This document shows, piece after piece, positions 5,162-5,740 of a DNA stretch of 5,740 bases. The notes under the pieces are model-generated. The model had not been told where the DNA came from. It made no database searches and worked only from the letters and a program-made list of their open reading frames with translations. Origin of the DNA: Fidelibacterota bacterium (GTDB taxonomy: Bacteria; Fidelibacterota; Marinisomatia; Marinisomatales; TCS55). The stretch is from assembly GCA_002701875.1 (NCBI GenBank), contig NZWI01000036.1, positions 3,271-9,010 of the forward strand. Reading direction: 5' to 3'. A program made the position numbers and the translations under genes. The stretch's first letter is position 1; the number at the start of each line of letters is the position of its first letter.

Positions 5162-5574
5162 TCTGTATTGATGCTCTTTATCGTTCCATCAACAAGTAAC
5201 TGATCGCGAAGGTATGCTGCTAAATCAGTCTGTGTTATCACTCCCACTAATTTACCATTTTCCAAAACCAGTAATCTACGTATATTATTGTTTAACATTT
5301 TCTGAATTGCATCTTCAATAGGTGTTGTTGGTTCAACCCATCTGAATTTGTATGACATAATTTCAGAAATTGGTGTTTCAGATGCATTTTTGTTTACTGC
5401 AGCCAATTTCCGAACAAAATCTTTCTCACTTAGAACTCCTATGGGCAGATCATCTTTTATTATTACAAGAAAACTAATGTCATTATCTGAAATTATTTTG
5501 GCTGCATCTGCAGCGCTTTTATCATCCTCAACAGTTATGACATCTTTACACATTATATCCCTAATTTGACCCAT
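5158..5574 (-). CDS. Two-CBS-domain protein
   Basis: The 138-residue protein is a stand-alone CBS pair. CBS1 spans about residues 5-60 (IRDIMCKDVITV at 4-15, then ADAAKIISDNDISFLVI, GVLSEKDFVRKL at 46-57) and CBS2 about 69-125 (ISEIMS, ITPIEDAIQKM-like helix at 85-93, NNIRRLLVLENGKLVGVITQTDL with its end at 118). The recurring G(V)(L/I)(S/T)xxDL endings, one per domain, are classic. Such pairs fold into a disc that commonly binds adenine nucleotides or S-adenosylmethionine; the partner here is unknown. The frame extends up to an ATG at 5637, but that would add 21 non-homologous residues and cross its own TATA box, so ATG 5574 is chosen. It lies convergent to purS and divergent from purQ, which fits a link to purine status, by inference only. 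Confidence 0.9.
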   Translation of the reverse strand: MGQIRDIMCKDVITVEDDKSAADAAKIISDNDISFLVIIKDDLPIGVLSEKDFVRKLAAVNKNASETPISEIMSYKFRWVEPTTPIEDAIQKMLNNNIRRLLVLENGKLVGVITQTDLAAYLRDQLLVDGTIKSINTD

Positions 5575-5592
5575 AATCAAACTATAGAATTT

Positions 5593-5602
5593 GTAAATAA
5601 AA
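5593..5602 (-). promoter_or_regulatory. TATA box of the CBS gene
   Basis: TTTTATTTAC on the minus strand is centred about 24 bases before ATG 5574. Its position supports the shorter start over the ATG at 5637. Confidence 0.5.
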
Positions 5603-5619
5603 AGATGGTTATACATGTG

Positions 5620-5630
5620 ATAAATTTTAT
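5620..5630 (+). promoter_or_regulatory. TATA box of purQ
   Basis: ATAAATTTTAT is centred about 28 bases before the GTG at 5653. It shows purQ has its own promoter rather than being read through from purS, and it sits back to back with the CBS promoter. Confidence 0.55.
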
Positions 5631-5652
5631 ACCTCATAATTCAACAGTTAGT

Positions 5653-5740
5653 GTGAAAGTCGGGGTTATTGTTTTTCCTGGCAGTAATTGTGATCGTGAC
5701 ATGTATCATGTCTTAACTGATGTGTTTAACCTAGACACTC
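5653..5740 (+). CDS. purQ: PurQ, glutaminase subunit of FGAM synthase, partial (3' end beyond right edge)
   Basis: Only the first 29 codons are in the window. They start MKVGVIVFPGSNCDRDM (1-17), which is the hallmark N-terminus of PurQ: a first beta strand followed by PGSNCDRD. PurQ is the class I (triad) glutamine amidotransferase part of FGAM synthase, giving ammonia to PurL, with PurS as the bridge. The catalytic Cys-His-Glu residues lie beyond the edge and cannot be checked. The start is GTG 5653, which matches the usual family start; an in-frame GTG at 5617 lies upstream of the TATA box and is rejected. Confidence 0.93.
   Translation, partial: MKVGVIVFPGSNCDRDMYHVLTDVFNLDT

Noticed and set aside
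5348..5569. 73-codon plus-strand open frame
   Set aside because: It is the antisense of the CBS gene, which has two well-formed CBS domains.
5575..5637. 21-residue N-terminal extension of the CBS protein from ATG 5637
   Set aside because: It crosses the gene's own TATA box and the purQ promoter, and adds aromatic-rich residues not typical of the family.
1..5740. CRISPR array, insertion sequence, tRNA or rRNA, toxin-antitoxin or defence genes
   Set aside because: I saw no regularly spaced repeats, transposase motifs, tRNA-like cloverleaf or defence domains; the genes are housekeeping in type and composition is even throughout.

Overview
The window looks like a stretch of core chromosome from an ammonia-oxidising thaumarchaeon (Nitrososphaeria) of the Nitrosopumilus type. 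The grounds are: AT-rich DNA; very tight packing with overlapping tail-to-tail genes; archaeal TATA-like boxes about 24-30 bases before most start codons, with no Shine-Dalgarno sequence (leaderless messages); and archaeal-type genes such as the formate-dependent purine enzyme PurP. The lineage is inferred from overall resemblance, not proven. No RNA gene, mobile element, CRISPR array or long repeat was seen.

Layout: (1) 1-470, minus strand, the N-terminal part of a membrane protein that runs off the left edge. (2) 516-962, plus, a bifunctional-nuclease (BFN/DUF151) domain protein. (3) 955-2046, minus, purP, overlapping the BFN gene tail to tail by 8 bases. (4) 2125-2253, plus, a 42-residue single-span membrane protein. 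(5) 2299-2856, plus, ubiX (flavin prenyltransferase), followed by (6) 2894-3313, plus, a COQ10/START-like lipid-binding protein starting with TTG. (7) A minus-strand group reading 4804 to 3310: a 153-residue unknown protein, tatC, then a 57-residue tatA. (8) 4901-5161, plus, purS. (9) 5158-5574, minus, a two-CBS-domain protein. (10) 5653 to the right edge, plus, the start of purQ.

How they fit together: PurS and PurQ are two of the three parts of FGAM synthase (step 4 of purine synthesis). PurP belongs to the family that formylates AICAR with formate and ATP near the end of that pathway. A CBS protein, of a family that often senses adenine nucleotides, lies between purS and purQ on the opposite strand. 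TatC and TatA form the twin-arginine export translocon. UbiX makes prenylated FMN for UbiD-type decarboxylases; with a quinone-binding-like protein 37 bases downstream, it hints at quinone metabolism, but no UbiD is visible.

Most of the region is ordinary housekeeping. The least explained pieces are the 42-residue protein, the 153-residue protein before tatC, the Cys-Cys membrane protein at the left edge, and the unusual ATP-site region of PurP. I see no evidence for a wholly new system.
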